From Roseivirga pacifica (lineage in GTDB: Bacteria; Bacteroidota; Bacteroidia; Cytophagales; Cyclobacteriaceae): a stretch of DNA of 64,000 nt. Numbering within the stretch: the first letter of the stretch is position 1; each line of letters opens with the position of its first letter. This document shows positions 8,330 through 17,324 of the stretch, piece after piece. The notes under the pieces were generated by a model, which ran no database searches, was not told where the DNA came from, and was given only the letters and a program-made list of their open reading frames with translations. The stretch spans positions 186,001-250,000 of the forward strand of contig NZ_FOIR01000004.1 of NCBI RefSeq assembly GCF_900111145.1, written 5' to 3'. The position numbers and the translations under genes are program-made.

Positions 8330-9858
8330 TATTCCCATTCGATGGTCGCTGGTGGTTTAGAGCTAATGTCATAAACCACTCGGTTAACTCCTTTTACTTT
8401 ATTTATAATATCGTTAGAAACGTCTTGCAAGAAATCGTACGGTAGGTTCACCCAATCGGCAGTCATACCATCTACACTAGTAACAGCCCTTAAAGCCACT
8501 ACGCGCTCGTAAGTACGCTCATCGCCCATTACACCAACCGACTGAACTGGTAGTAACATGGCTCCGGCTTGCCAAACGTCATCGTATAAACCTCGCTCTT
8601 TTAATCCGTTTATAAAAATGTAATCCACTTCTTGAAGAATGGCTACTTTTTCTGGTGTAATATCTCCCAAAATTCGAATGCCAAGCCCTGGCCCTGGGAA
8701 AGGATGACGACCTAAAATATTCGGATCTATATCAAGGCTTCGACCTACATTTCTTACTTCATCTTTAAAAAGTGTATTCAGTGGCTCTACAACTTTCAGG
8801 TTCATCTTCTCTGGCAAACCACCAACGTTGTGGTGAGATTTTATAGTAGCAGAAGGCCCTTTAACAGACACCGATTCAATTACATCAGGGTAAATTGTTC
8901 CCTGACCCAACCACTTTACATCTTGAATTTTATGCGCCTCTTGGTCGAATACTTCGATAAACACTCGCCCAATTGCCTTTCTTTTATCTTCCGGATCGGT
9001 CAAGCCTTCCAATGCTTTGTAGAATTGATCTTTAGCATCAACTCCCTTTACATTCAAGCCCATGCCTTTGTAAGAATCCAATACAGATTCAAACTCATTC
9101 TTGCGCAACAAGCCATTATCTACAAAAATACAGTGAAGGTTTTCGCCAATAGCTTTATTGATAAGTACCGCAGCCACAGATGAATCTACTCCACCAGAAA
9201 GGCCAAGCACCACTTTATCATTACCCAATTGTTGCTTAAGGTTAGCAATTGTAGACTCTGCAAAAATATCTGGCGTCCACTCTTGCGCACAGCCACAAAT
9301 ATGTACCACAAAGTTTCTTAGCAAGGTTTTTCCTTCTTCAGAGTGCGTTACTTCCGGGTGGAACTGAATACCATAGGTTTGCTCATCGGCTACTTTGTAA
9401 GCGGCCACTTTTACGCTTGGCGTGCTTGCAATTACATCAAACCCAGCTGGTAAATCTTTAATGGTATCTCCGTGCGACATCCACACCTGAGAATCCATGC
9501 TTATTTCCTTTAAAAGATCGAAATGCGTATCTACATGACTCAAACGAGCCCTACCGTATTCACGAATTTCTGATGGCAATACATTACCTCCATATTTTTG
9601 CGCCATTAATTGTGCTCCATAGCACACCCCTAGCACAGGGAATTTCTTTCTGAATTGATCTACATCGATATCCGGTGCATCAGCTTCTCTTACAGAGCAC
9701 GGGCTACCAGAAAGGATTACACCTTTAATGTCGTCAGTAATTTCAGGAATGTTGTTGTAAGGGTGGATTTCGCAGTAAACGTTTAGTTCACGAACTCTTC
9801 TTGCAATTAGCTGAGTATACTGCGATCCGAAATCTAGAATGAGGATCTGTTCTGCCAT
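8329..9858 (-). CDS. guaA: GMP synthase (glutamine-hydrolysing)
   Basis: Converts XMP, ATP and glutamine to GMP. The protein is 509 residues from ATG 9858 ([13 protein letters not shown]). It has a class-I glutamine amidotransferase domain with C79 ([10 protein letters not shown]), H167 and E169; an ATP pyrophosphatase P-loop SGGVDSS (221-227); and a C-terminal dimerisation domain ending KPPATIEWE. The upstream in-frame ATG at 9873 would lie inside the -7 box, which supports 9858. The gene overlaps the next start by one base, indicating translational coupling. Confidence 0.97.
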   Translation of the reverse strand: MAEQILILDFGSQYTQLIARRVRELNVYCEIHPYNNIPEITDDIKGVILSGSPCSVREADAPDIDVDQFRKKFPVLGVCYGAQLMAQKYGGNVLPSEIREYGRARLSHVDTHFDLLKEISMDSQVWMSHGDTIKDLPAGFDVIASTPSVKVAAYKVADEQTYGIQFHPEVTHSEEGKTLLRNFVVHICGCAQEWTPDIFAESTIANLKQQLGNDKVVLGLSGGVDSSVAAVLINKAIGENLHCIFVDNGLLRKNEFESVLDSYKGMGLNVKGVDAKDQFYKALEGLTDPEDKRKAIGRVFIEVFDQEAHKIQDVKWLGQGTIYPDVIESVSVKGPSATIKSHHNVGGLPEKMNLKVVEPLNTLFKDEVRNVGRSLDIDPNILGRHPFPGPGLGIRILGDITPEKVAILQEVDYIFINGLKERGLYDDVWQAGAMLLPVQSVGVMGDERTYERVVALRAVTSVDGMTADWVNLPYDFLQDVSNDIINKVKGVNRVVYDISSKPPATIEWE

Positions 9859-9861
9859 GCG

Positions 9862-9869
9862 CAAAAATA
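9862..9869 (-). promoter_or_regulatory. candidate -7 box of guaA
   Basis: TATTTTTG on the minus strand is an exact TAnnTTTG match. It ends only three bases before the guaA ATG, with ATTG as a possible -33 element 21 bases further up. If used, the guaA transcript would be nearly leaderless. A promoter further upstream in the AT-rich gap is equally possible. Confidence 0.35.
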
Positions 9870-9977
9870 ACATTCACCAGCACTATTAACCAATAAAAGC
9901 AAACGAATTCTGACATACATGTAAATACTTAGTGTGCCATATTATGCTCATAATCAGCAAGAACCAATCATCTCATG

Positions 9978-10060
9978 ATTCGAAATTATATTTCGTATAT
10001 ACAATATTTTAAAATATTATTCCGAATACGTAACATATTCAGAATTATATTCGTATATAT
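9978..10060 (+). promoter_or_regulatory. AT-rich repeat-bearing control region between guaA and the DUF3052 gene
   Basis: The divergent gap holds a near-direct repeat (about 9983-10002 and 10042-10060, both with AATTATATT(T)CGTATATA), a 16-base perfect palindrome AATATTTTAAAATATT (10003-10018), and two copies of ATTC-N-GAAT (10019-10027 and 10037-10045) spaced 18 bases apart. The arrangement suggests protein-binding sites. No regulator is identified. Confidence 0.4.
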
Positions 10061-10078
10061 TAATAAGTTTTAGATAAA

Positions 10079-10492
10079 ATGGCAGGTTATTCAAATACAC
10101 CCTTAGTAAAGAAACTCGGCATAAAGCCGAGCTTTTTAATGATGCCGGTTAACGTACCGCACAACTACTGGGAGCTATTAGGCACCTTACCTGAAAACGT
10201 TCAGGTGGTAGAAGCAAAAAGACCTGTCGAACACACGGTAGATTTCATTCACATTTTTAGCAAAAGCGCTAACGAATTAAAGAATGAGATGCACTCCTTA
10301 AAAACTAGCCTTAAAAAAGACGGCATGCTATGGGTCTCGTGGCCCAAAAAAGCCGCTAAAGTGGCCACTGACCTGAACGATGGAGTAGTTCGGGAATTAG
10401 GGCTAGCCACCGGATTGGTCGACACAAAAGTTTGTGCGATTGATGACATCTGGTCTGGATTAAAGTTCGTCTATCGCAAGATAGATCGTTAA
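10079..10492 (+). CDS. DUF3052 family protein
   Basis: A 137-residue soluble protein resembling DUF3052. It opens with MAGYSNTPLVKKLGIKP, includes a VDFIHIFSKSANEL segment (about 57-70), the conserved DGMLWVSWPKKA (about 82-93) and a closing KVCAIDDIWSGLKFVYRK. The fold looks like a degenerate Rossmann or methyltransferase-like domain, but no function is established. It has no operon partner: an 88-base gap separates it from the SPFH gene on the same strand, and it is divergent from guaA. Confidence 0.75.
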   Translation: MAGYSNTPLVKKLGIKPSFLMMPVNVPHNYWELLGTLPENVQVVEAKRPVEHTVDFIHIFSKSANELKNEMHSLKTSLKKDGMLWVSWPKKAAKVATDLNDGVVRELGLATGLVDTKVCAIDDIWSGLKFVYRKIDR

Positions 10493-10580
10493 TCCGAACC
10501 CCATCCATTTTCTCGAAAAACCCTGACAGCCAAAGTGGCTGAACAGCACAACCATGTTTAACCCTTAAATTTTATACACT

Positions 10581-11942
10581 ATGACCATTTTAGGAATCAT
10601 CATTATCATTATTGGGCTTATCACCCTAATTCTACGTCCTCAATTGAACGATGAGGACACTGTAAAAGAAACCGTTGGCGGGCAAGTTCAGGTAGTAAAG
10701 CGTAAGTCGCCCCCTTGGCTACTTATGTTTACCCGCAGAGTATCAATTGCGGTAATTATTACAGGTGGCCTACTCATTACTCTACCATATCTGTTCTTTT
10801 GGGCAGAGCCGGGCTACCAGTACTTTGTGGTATACCCAAATGGTAAAAAAGACGCCATAATGACGGAAGGAATTAAATTTCGTGGGTTTGCGAAAATCAC
10901 ACCCTGGCAAAAATTTATCGATGTTAAAGTTGTCGGAGCCGAAGAAGACGACAGAGACATTGAAGGGAAAATGGATCCCATTCCCATCCGGTTCATCGAC
11001 CAAGTTACCGCTACGACAAAGCTGTCTACACGTTTTCAACTGCCTGCAGACAAAGAGTCGTTCATTGAAATGGCTATTGAGTTCCGTTCATTACAGAACC
11101 TCTCAAACAACACGCTAATCCCTACGGTGCGCGAGGTTGTATCGAACACAGGATATATGTTTGCCGCTCAGGATTATATTTCCGGATCAGCATCAGACTT
11201 CCGCGTAGCGATTGAAGAGCAACTGAAAGACGGTGCCTATAGTGTTGAAAAAACAGAGTATCGCGACACGGTAATTACTGCCATTGAGCAAGAAAGCCGC
11301 GAAATCAAAGAGGTACAAACACGATACGAAGTAAAAAAGCGTGTAGATGAAAACGGTCAATTCATCCGAATTCCGCACGACATAAACGAAAACAACATTA
11401 TAGTAGCGCAGGTAATTGTGGACGATGTAATTCTGGAGCAAGTGTTTAAGCAGCGATTGGAAGCTCAACGTGACGAGTCGGCAAAACGTCAGCTAGAGCA
11501 GCAAAAGATCAAAACTGCGAAAGATGCCCAGGCCAGAATTATTGCCGAAGGTGAGCGTGACAAAGCTGCGGAGCGTGTAACGCAAGAGAAAGAGCAAGTA
11601 AAAGCCCTGATCTCTATTGAAACAAAACTGAAGCAAGAGGAGACCAATAAAAAATTGGCAGCCATAGCACTGGAAACTGAAAGACTTAGAGCCTCTGCAC
11701 AAAAGGTAAAAGCAGATGCAGAATCCTATCAGAACTCTAAGTTGGTTCAAGCCGGCTTAACTCCGCAGCAAAGAGCTGAACTCGAAAAAGAGATTGCGAT
11801 TGGTGTAGCAAAGGAAATTGCGAAAATCAAATTCCCTACAACAATGATCATTGGTGGCGAAGATGGAGGCGGAACTCCACTAGAAGCGTTGATTGGCGCA
11901 ACCATGACAAAGCAGCTCACTTCAAACGGAAAGGGCTACTAA
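10581..11942 (+). CDS. SPFH/band-7 domain membrane protein
   Basis: A 453-residue protein of the prohibitin/flotillin-like SPFH superfamily. Hydrophobic segments at residues 2-16 and about 52-74 anchor it. The SPFH domain follows (about 75-270), then a long charged helical region (about 285-390, rich in K, E, Q and A) that should form a coiled coil and drive oligomerisation. The glycine-rich GGEDGGGTP near residue 428 ends the protein. Such proteins scaffold membrane microdomains or regulate membrane proteases. The partner here is unknown, and no NfeD or FtsH gene is adjacent. Confidence 0.8.
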   Translation: MTILGIIIIIIGLITLILRPQLNDEDTVKETVGGQVQVVKRKSPPWLLMFTRRVSIAVIITGGLLITLPYLFFWAEPGYQYFVVYPNGKKDAIMTEGIKFRGFAKITPWQKFIDVKVVGAEEDDRDIEGKMDPIPIRFIDQVTATTKLSTRFQLPADKESFIEMAIEFRSLQNLSNNTLIPTVREVVSNTGYMFAAQDYISGSASDFRVAIEEQLKDGAYSVEKTEYRDTVITAIEQESREIKEVQTRYEVKKRVDENGQFIRIPHDINENNIIVAQVIVDDVILEQVFKQRLEAQRDESAKRQLEQQKIKTAKDAQARIIAEGERDKAAERVTQEKEQVKALISIETKLKQEETNKKLAAIALETERLRASAQKVKADAESYQNSKLVQAGLTPQQRAELEKEIAIGVAKEIAKIKFPTTMIIGGEDGGGTPLEALIGATMTKQLTSNGKGY

Positions 11943-11947
11943 AAAGA

Positions 11948-11974
11948 AAAGCGGGGAAACCCGCTTTATTTTTT
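11948..11974 (+). terminator. intrinsic terminator after the SPFH gene
   Basis: AAAGCGGG (11948-11955), a GAAA tetraloop, CCCGCTTT (11960-11967), then ATTTTTT. It sits six bases after the SPFH stop and covers the stop codon of the convergent barrel gene. Confidence 0.8.
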
Positions 11975-12895
11975 CACCTCTAAAAAGTAATATCGAACAC
12001 CAAGTGTTGCGGTATTCCAATCCCAAGATTTTAAGCCATAATTATATTCTGCACGAACCGCAAACTTACTTGGCCTAAACTCTAGCTGAGACCTTAAAAA
12101 ACTAGGATTATCCCGGTTACCGATATATCCGTCAAAACCCGATAAATCAGTAGCCAAATACCATTTCTTTCTGGTGTATTCAATCCCCAAACCATACGAA
12201 ATGGCATCGTTTTGCAACTGATTCGACCCTCCAGGCAACTTATTCATATTCGTTTGCCATGTTAAAAAGCCCACCGCTAGTTTCACCAGAAGCTTTTGAT
12301 CCTCCTTATTAACCAGTGTTTTTGAAAAAATACCATCCCACAAATACAAACTATGGTCAGTTGATCGAGCATTTTCCAGCTGCCCCCCAGTAGTGGTTTT
12401 AACATGTGCCCTAAAACCGAAATTGAACGGCAGCAACTTTCCCTCCTCGAAGGCCTTAACTATAAAACCATATGCCAAATCGCCTGAATTACCTTCATGA
12501 ATGGAGATCATTCTACGCTCATCTCTGGTTTCGGCAGTTACATGCCAGGTTTCGTAAGCCACACTGGTTACATAAAGGCTGACTTTATTTTTAGCCAATG
12601 GAATATTGGCCTTCACAAATAGGTTATCCGTTTCGTCACCATTTCCACGATGCATTTGCCCAGCTACTTGTAGCCATAGCTCATCATCAATGGTCATATT
12701 TGGCAAAGAGGGAATGGCAAAAGCATTAGGCCCCATGTAACCAGGTGAGATATTGATGTAACGCCTGCGGTTAGGACCGGCCGCATCAGGATAATTGTGC
12801 AGCTGATCCCACCAGTCCCAAAAACTTTGCGCCTGGCAAAGCATTGGAACGAACAGTAACAAGTTAAAAATCAGTCTTCGAAGCGGTCTTTTCAA
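11966..12895 (-). CDS. putative outer-membrane beta-barrel protein
   Basis: A 309-residue protein with an N-terminal signal peptide ([22 protein letters not shown]), then many alternating amphipathic strands ending in [14 protein letters not shown], as in small beta-barrels. The [20 protein letters not shown] segment after the signal is typical of Bacteroidota barrel proteins. No named family is recognised. The start is TTG at 12895, overlapping the hisB stop by four bases (TTGA). A later Met would destroy the signal peptide. It is therefore likely translated from the his transcript although its role has no obvious link to histidine. Confidence 0.65.
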   Translation of the reverse strand: MKRPLRRLIFNLLLFVPMLCQAQSFWDWWDQLHNYPDAAGPNRRRYINISPGYMGPNAFAIPSLPNMTIDDELWLQVAGQMHRGNGDETDNLFVKANIPLAKNKVSLYVTSVAYETWHVTAETRDERRMISIHEGNSGDLAYGFIVKAFEEGKLLPFNFGFRAHVKTTTGGQLENARSTDHSLYLWDGIFSKTLVNKEDQKLLVKLAVGFLTWQTNMNKLPGGSNQLQNDAISYGLGIEYTRKKWYLATDLSGFDGYIGNRDNPSFLRSQLEFRPSKFAVRAEYNYGLKSWDWNTATLGVRYYFLEVKK

Positions 12896-13989
12896 AGTGT
12901 GCCCTTGGTAGAAGGTAAAACATCAAGTTCTTCAGCATTTCGCTTTACAGCCATTTTAATGGCTTTCGCAAAAGCTTTAAAGATAGCCTCTATTTTGTGA
13001 TGTTCATTATCTCCCTCCACCTTAATATTTAAGTTGCACTGGGCAGCATCTGAGAATGACTTGAAAAAGTGCATAAACATTTCAGTTGGCATGTCACCCA
13101 CTTTTTCACGCTTAAAGTCAGCTTCCCAAACTAACCACGGACGACCGCTAAAGTCTATCGCCACTTGTGCCAAAGCCTCATCCATTGGCAATAAAAACCC
13201 GTAGCGATTAATGCCTCGTTTATCGCCAATGGCCTTTTTAAAGGCCTCACCCAGTGCCAAAGCAGTATCTTCTATGGTATGATGCTCATCGATATGCAAG
13301 TCGCCTTTTACAAGCACTTTTAAGTCTGAACCAGAGTGTTTCCCTAACTGATCTAACATATGATCGAAGAAACCTAAACCTGTTTCATTCTGGCAGTTTC
13401 CTTTGCCATCAAGGTTCAGTTCAACCTGAATATCAGTCTCTTTTGTCACACGGCTCACACTTACTTTGCGTTCCGGCATTTGCAAAAACTGAAATATTTC
13501 ATCCCACGAGGTAGTCGTAAGCGCAGCTTCTTCATGCTTGTCCTCAGCAATAAAGATTGCCTTAGCACCTAAATTCTTAGCCAATTGAATATCAGAAGTT
13601 CTATCACCAAAAACATAAGAATTAGCCAAGTCGTAATCGCCTTGCATGTATTTCGTCAGCATACCTGTCCCCGGCTTTCTGGTATCAGCATTTTCATGCT
13701 CAAAGGTTCTATCAATACAAACTTCATCGAATACCACCCCTTCATTCTCCAGGGTTTTGAGCATCTTATTGTGGGCAGGCCAAAACGTATCTTCTGGAAA
13801 GCTATCCGTTCCCAACCCATCTTGATTGGTAACCATTACCAATTCATAATCTAATTGCTCTGCAATCTTTCTTAGGTTAGAAATAGCACCAGGTAAAAAC
13901 TCCAATTTCTCCAATGAGTCTACTTGGTAATCGGTTGGTGGCTCAACTATAATTGTGCCGTCTCTATCTATAAAAAGTACTTTTTTCAT
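12892..13989 (-). CDS. hisB: bifunctional histidinol-phosphatase / imidazoleglycerol-phosphate dehydratase
   Basis: Carries steps 6 and 8 of histidine synthesis on one 365-residue chain, as in enterobacteria. The N-terminal HAD phosphatase domain (1 to about 165) has DRDGT with nucleophile D8 and D10. The C-terminal IGP dehydratase domain (about 175-365) has the metal-binding DEHHTIED and [17 protein letters not shown] motifs. It is fourth in the hisG-hisD-hisC-hisB operon. A 35-base repeat-bearing gap separates it from hisC, whereas the other his genes overlap. Confidence 0.96.
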   Translation of the reverse strand: MKKVLFIDRDGTIIVEPPTDYQVDSLEKLEFLPGAISNLRKIAEQLDYELVMVTNQDGLGTDSFPEDTFWPAHNKMLKTLENEGVVFDEVCIDRTFEHENADTRKPGTGMLTKYMQGDYDLANSYVFGDRTSDIQLAKNLGAKAIFIAEDKHEEAALTTTSWDEIFQFLQMPERKVSVSRVTKETDIQVELNLDGKGNCQNETGLGFFDHMLDQLGKHSGSDLKVLVKGDLHIDEHHTIEDTALALGEAFKKAIGDKRGINRYGFLLPMDEALAQVAIDFSGRPWLVWEADFKREKVGDMPTEMFMHFFKSFSDAAQCNLNIKVEGDNEHHKIEAIFKAFAKAIKMAVKRNAEELDVLPSTKGTL

Positions 13990-13992
13990 AAT

Positions 13993-14025
13993 TGGTCAAT
14001 TGACCATGGACCATAAACCATGGAC
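13993..14025 (-). repeat. short palindromic/direct repeat between hisC and hisB
   Basis: The only gap inside the his operon is filled by TGGTCAATTGACCA (13993-14006, a perfect 14-base palindrome) followed by two copies of CCATGGAC (14004-14011 and 14018-14025), themselves separated by CATAAA. This dense repeat structure looks like a fragment of a dispersed intergenic repeat rather than a regulatory site. Confidence 0.45.
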
Positions 14026-15074
14026 TAGTTTCTTAAATTCTTTAAAGCCTCAACCAGCTTATCATTTTCTTCTTTAGTACCAATAGTAATCCTTAGTGCA
14101 TCGCTGCAAAGCACAACTTTGGACCTATCACGTACAATGATCTTTTGTTCTATCAGCTTAGTGTAAAGCGCCCGAGCCCCTTTCACCTTTACCAAAAAGA
14201 AATTGGCATCGGTTGGATAAATATGCTCAACCACATCAAGTTGCTGTAATGCCGCCTTTAACTCCTTTGCATTTGCCAAAATCTCGGCTACCATTGCGTC
14301 TTTGTCCGTTGCATTTTTAAGCGCTTCCAGCACAGTTCGCTGCGTAAGACCACTTAAATTATAAGGTGCCTTTATCTTATTCATGATAGCCAAAATAGCT
14401 TCCGATGCGAATGCCATACCTATACGCAAGGCGGCCAACCCCCATGCTTTACTAAAAGTTTGCAGCACTACTAAATTAGGGTACTCCGCAAGTTTTTCAG
14501 CGAAAGAAGCCCTTTCTGCAAAATCAATATAAGCTTCGTCCACCACCACAATTCCTTTAAAAGTGGAAAGTAACGACTCGATTTTGGCCAAGGTAAAATC
14601 ATTGCCGGTTGGGTTATTTGGCGAGCATACCCATATGATTTTCGTGTTTGCGTCAACGGCCACACTTATCGCTGGCACATCCAAATCATAGTTTTCGGTA
14701 AGCAAAACCTCCTTCACCTCTACCGCATTTATATCGGCACTTACCTGGTACATGCCGTAAGTTGGTGAGTTGATGATCACATTGTCTTTACTAGGTTCGC
14801 AAAAAGCGCGATACAGCAGATCAATCGGTTCATCGCTACCGTTTCCTAAAAAGATATTCTCGGCAGGAACACCTTTTATTTGGGCTATTGCTGACTTCAA
14901 CTCCTTTTGATAAGGGTCAGGATATCGGTTCCAATTTTCATCGGTAATAGAACCGAAAGGGTTCTCATTGGCATCAAGAAAAACGCCTTCGCTTCCTTTA
15001 TAATCATCGCGGGCAGAAGAGTAAGGCACCAAGTTTTTCAGGTGCGGTCTTAAAAGCGCATTCGGATCAAACAT
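14025..15074 (-). CDS. hisC: histidinol-phosphate aminotransferase
   Basis: A PLP aminotransferase of class I/II, 349 residues, acting at step 7 of histidine synthesis. Visible landmarks are the LDANENPFG start (about 33-41), NGSDEPIDLL (78-87), SPNNPTGN (151-158), VVDEAYIDF (177-185) and the Schiff-base lysine K209 in QTFSKAWGLAALRIG. Its start overlaps the end of hisD by eight bases. Confidence 0.96.
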   Translation of the reverse strand: MFDPNALLRPHLKNLVPYSSARDDYKGSEGVFLDANENPFGSITDENWNRYPDPYQKELKSAIAQIKGVPAENIFLGNGSDEPIDLLYRAFCEPSKDNVIINSPTYGMYQVSADINAVEVKEVLLTENYDLDVPAISVAVDANTKIIWVCSPNNPTGNDFTLAKIESLLSTFKGIVVVDEAYIDFAERASFAEKLAEYPNLVVLQTFSKAWGLAALRIGMAFASEAILAIMNKIKAPYNLSGLTQRTVLEALKNATDKDAMVAEILANAKELKAALQQLDVVEHIYPTDANFFLVKVKGARALYTKLIEQKIIVRDRSKVVLCSDALRITIGTKEENDKLVEALKNLRN

Positions 15075-16356
15075 CTTTCAAGCTTTTAAGTCGAAGTGAA
15101 ACTGCGTTTTTATGGCCATCGAGCTGTTCGGCAGCAGCCATAGTTTCTACTACTGGACCAAGTGCCTGTATACCGGCAGCAGAGATTTGCTGATAGGTTA
15201 CTTTTTTCACATAACTATCCAGCGAAACCCCACTATACATTTTTGCATAGCCATTGGTTGGTAGCGTGTGGTTTGTACCCGAAGCATAATCACCCGCAGA
15301 CTCTGGCGTATAATTCCCCAAGAACACAGAACCAGCATTGATGATTTGGTCCGCAACCTCCCAAGGTTCTTTCACCGAAAGAATTAAGTGTTCGGCTCCA
15401 TATTCATTCAATAAATCAACCGCGTCAGCTTCATTTCCTAAAACTACAGCTACGCTATTAGCCAAAGACTTCTCGGCAAACTCGCGCCTTGGCAATACCT
15501 GTAATTGCTGATCTACCTCGGCTTTAACCTTGTCAACAATTGCCTCGTTTGCTGCTACCAGCACCACCTGAGAGTCTACACCATGTTCTGCCTGAGATAG
15601 CAAATCAGCCGCTACAAAAGCAGGCACAGCTGCATCATCCGCATATACCGCCACCTCAGAAGGACCTGCGGGCATATCGATCGCCAAACCATACTTGGTT
15701 GCTAACTGCTTGGCAGCAGTTACGTATTGATTTCCCGGGCCAAAAATTTTATTCACTTTAGGAATGGTTACCGTACCGAAAGTAAGACCAGCAATTGCCT
15801 GCGCTCCACCTACTTTAAATATTTTGGTAACCCCAACAGCCTTGGCTGCATATAAAATAGCAGGGTTAATGGCTCCATTTTCATCTGGCGGAGTACACAA
15901 AACAATCTCCTTGCAACCGGCAATTTTGGCTGGTACCGCCAACATTAGCACGGTAGAAAACAAAGGGGCCGTTCCGCCAGGAATATACAAGCCCACTTTT
16001 TCTATAGACACTGACCTGCGATAGCAAACAACTCCAGGCATTGTTTCCACCTTAAGTTCGTCTTGTTGCTGCGCAGTATGAAAAGCTTCAATGTTTGCTT
16101 TGGCCTGAAGAATTGCAGCCTTCAGTTCGGCTGGCACGCTGGCTTCTGCTGCTTCGAATTCAGCTTGAGAAACAGCCCATTCGCTAAGCCTTACCCCATC
16201 ATACTTTTCGGTGTAGCGCTGAATCGCTGCATCGCCTTCATTTTTTACAGCCTCCATTACGGGGCGCACCAAAGCTTCGATGGATGCTAAATCCATTGTA
16301 GGCCGCTTAAGCAGCTGGCTCCACGAGGCTCTGGCCGGATTTACTACGGTTTTCAT
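15067..16356 (-). CDS. hisD: histidinol dehydrogenase
   Basis: A zinc- and NAD-dependent enzyme that oxidises histidinol to histidine in the last two steps. It is 429 residues, the family length. Seen are the GPGNQYVTAAKQLA and PAGPSEVAVYADD motifs, the zinc-ligand region LLSQAEHGVDSQVVLV, GAEHLIL, and the closing GTNHTLPTNG. It overlaps hisG by four bases and hisC by eight. Confidence 0.97.
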   Translation of the reverse strand: MKTVVNPARASWSQLLKRPTMDLASIEALVRPVMEAVKNEGDAAIQRYTEKYDGVRLSEWAVSQAEFEAAEASVPAELKAAILQAKANIEAFHTAQQQDELKVETMPGVVCYRRSVSIEKVGLYIPGGTAPLFSTVLMLAVPAKIAGCKEIVLCTPPDENGAINPAILYAAKAVGVTKIFKVGGAQAIAGLTFGTVTIPKVNKIFGPGNQYVTAAKQLATKYGLAIDMPAGPSEVAVYADDAAVPAFVAADLLSQAEHGVDSQVVLVAANEAIVDKVKAEVDQQLQVLPRREFAEKSLANSVAVVLGNEADAVDLLNEYGAEHLILSVKEPWEVADQIINAGSVFLGNYTPESAGDYASGTNHTLPTNGYAKMYSGVSLDSYVKKVTYQQISAAGIQALGPVVETMAAAEQLDGHKNAVSLRLKSLKDV

Positions 16357-17213
16357 AGAATCATCTTTTCAATTGGCACAACCAAAATCCCTTCAGCACC
16401 CGCTTTTTTAAGGTCTTCAATTATTTGCCAGAAGTCATCTTCGCGAATTACTGTGTGAACAGAACTCCAGCCTTCCATTGCCAATGGCAACACCGTAGGG
16501 CTTTTTATACCCGGAAGAATTGAGATGATCTCATCAATCTTTTCGTTAGGAGAGTTCAGCAAAATATACTTGTTATTCTTGGCGGTTTGTACAGAATCTA
16601 TTCTGAACAAAAGGCGGTTTAGTATCTCTTGCTTTTCAGCACTCAGCGACTTGTTTGCCAACATTACGGCTTCCGACTGATAGATTTCTTCTACCTCTTT
16701 AAGGCCGTTGCTCATAAGCGTAGAGCCCGAACTTACGATGTCGCAAATACCATAGGCCAAACCGATGCTTGGCGCAATTTCTACCGACCCGCTGATCTCG
16801 TGGATTTCAGCATCAATGCTATTCGCTTTTAGAAAGTCGCCTAGGATTTTAGGATAGGAAGTAGCCAAGCTTTTGCCCTGAAAATCCTGCACTCCGTTGT
16901 AGGGTTCGTTTTTATCTATTGCCAAAGACAGGCGGCATTTAGAGAAGCCTAATTTTTTGATCCAATCGACATCTTTGTCTTTTTCTTCGGCTTCATTCGC
17001 CCCCACGATACCGATATCGGCAATACCATCTTGTACATAACCCGGAATATCGTCATCTCTTAAAAAGAGAAATTCCATAGGGAAGTTTGATGCGGTGGCT
17101 TTTAGTTTTCCGGTGCCATTGTTCACCTTAATGCCACACTCTTTGATAAGTTTTAGGGAGTCATCACTTAAACGTCCCTTTTTCTGAACTGCAATGCGTA
17201 ATGTATTTTCCAT
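16353..17213 (-). CDS. hisG: ATP phosphoribosyltransferase, long form
   Basis: The first, feedback-controlled step of histidine synthesis. At 286 residues it is the long HisG form, which carries its own C-terminal ACT-like regulatory domain (about 215-286) and so needs no HisZ; none is seen. Family marks are MENTLRIAVQKKGRLSDDS at the start, DIGIVGANE (about 68-76) and GICDIVSSGSTL (about 155-166). It is the first structural gene of the operon and lies about 100 bases downstream of a His-rich leader peptide, so both enzyme activity and expression appear histidine-controlled. Confidence 0.96.
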   Translation of the reverse strand: MENTLRIAVQKKGRLSDDSLKLIKECGIKVNNGTGKLKATASNFPMEFLFLRDDDIPGYVQDGIADIGIVGANEAEEKDKDVDWIKKLGFSKCRLSLAIDKNEPYNGVQDFQGKSLATSYPKILGDFLKANSIDAEIHEISGSVEIAPSIGLAYGICDIVSSGSTLMSNGLKEVEEIYQSEAVMLANKSLSAEKQEILNRLLFRIDSVQTAKNNKYILLNSPNEKIDEIISILPGIKSPTVLPLAMEGWSSVHTVIREDDFWQIIEDLKKAGAEGILVVPIEKMIL

Positions 17214-17271
17214 CTGATGTATTCAACAGAATTTTTAAAGAATTGATTAAAGAAAATATTGATATGTAAAC

Positions 17272-17324
17272 TGCGGTTACGGAAACCGCATAGGGGTGTT
17301 ATGTCATCTCTCTCAAGAGAGATG
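17272..17324 (-). promoter_or_regulatory. histidine-operon attenuator hairpins
   Basis: Two perfect stems lie between the leader peptide and hisG. The first (17305-17324) pairs CATCTCTC with GAGAGATG across a 4-base loop. It contains the last two codons (Leu, Ser) and the stop codon of the leader peptide, and one His codon, so a ribosome in that region would disrupt it. The second (17272-17290) pairs TGCGGTT with AACCGCA. The second stem is followed by GTTTAC, not a clear U-run, so it is not an obvious Rho-independent terminator. Which stem controls readthrough or translation is unresolved. Confidence 0.6.

Noticed and set aside
10528-10540. AGCCA-AAG-TGGCT as a terminator after the DUF3052 gene
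   Set aside because: The stem is only five base pairs with no T-run, so it is likely chance.
17272-17290. Hairpin TGCGGTT/AACCGCA as a Rho-independent terminator of the his leader
   Set aside because: The bases after the stem on the minus strand are GTTTACATATC, with no U-run, so an intrinsic terminator cannot be asserted. Recorded only as a structured attenuator element.
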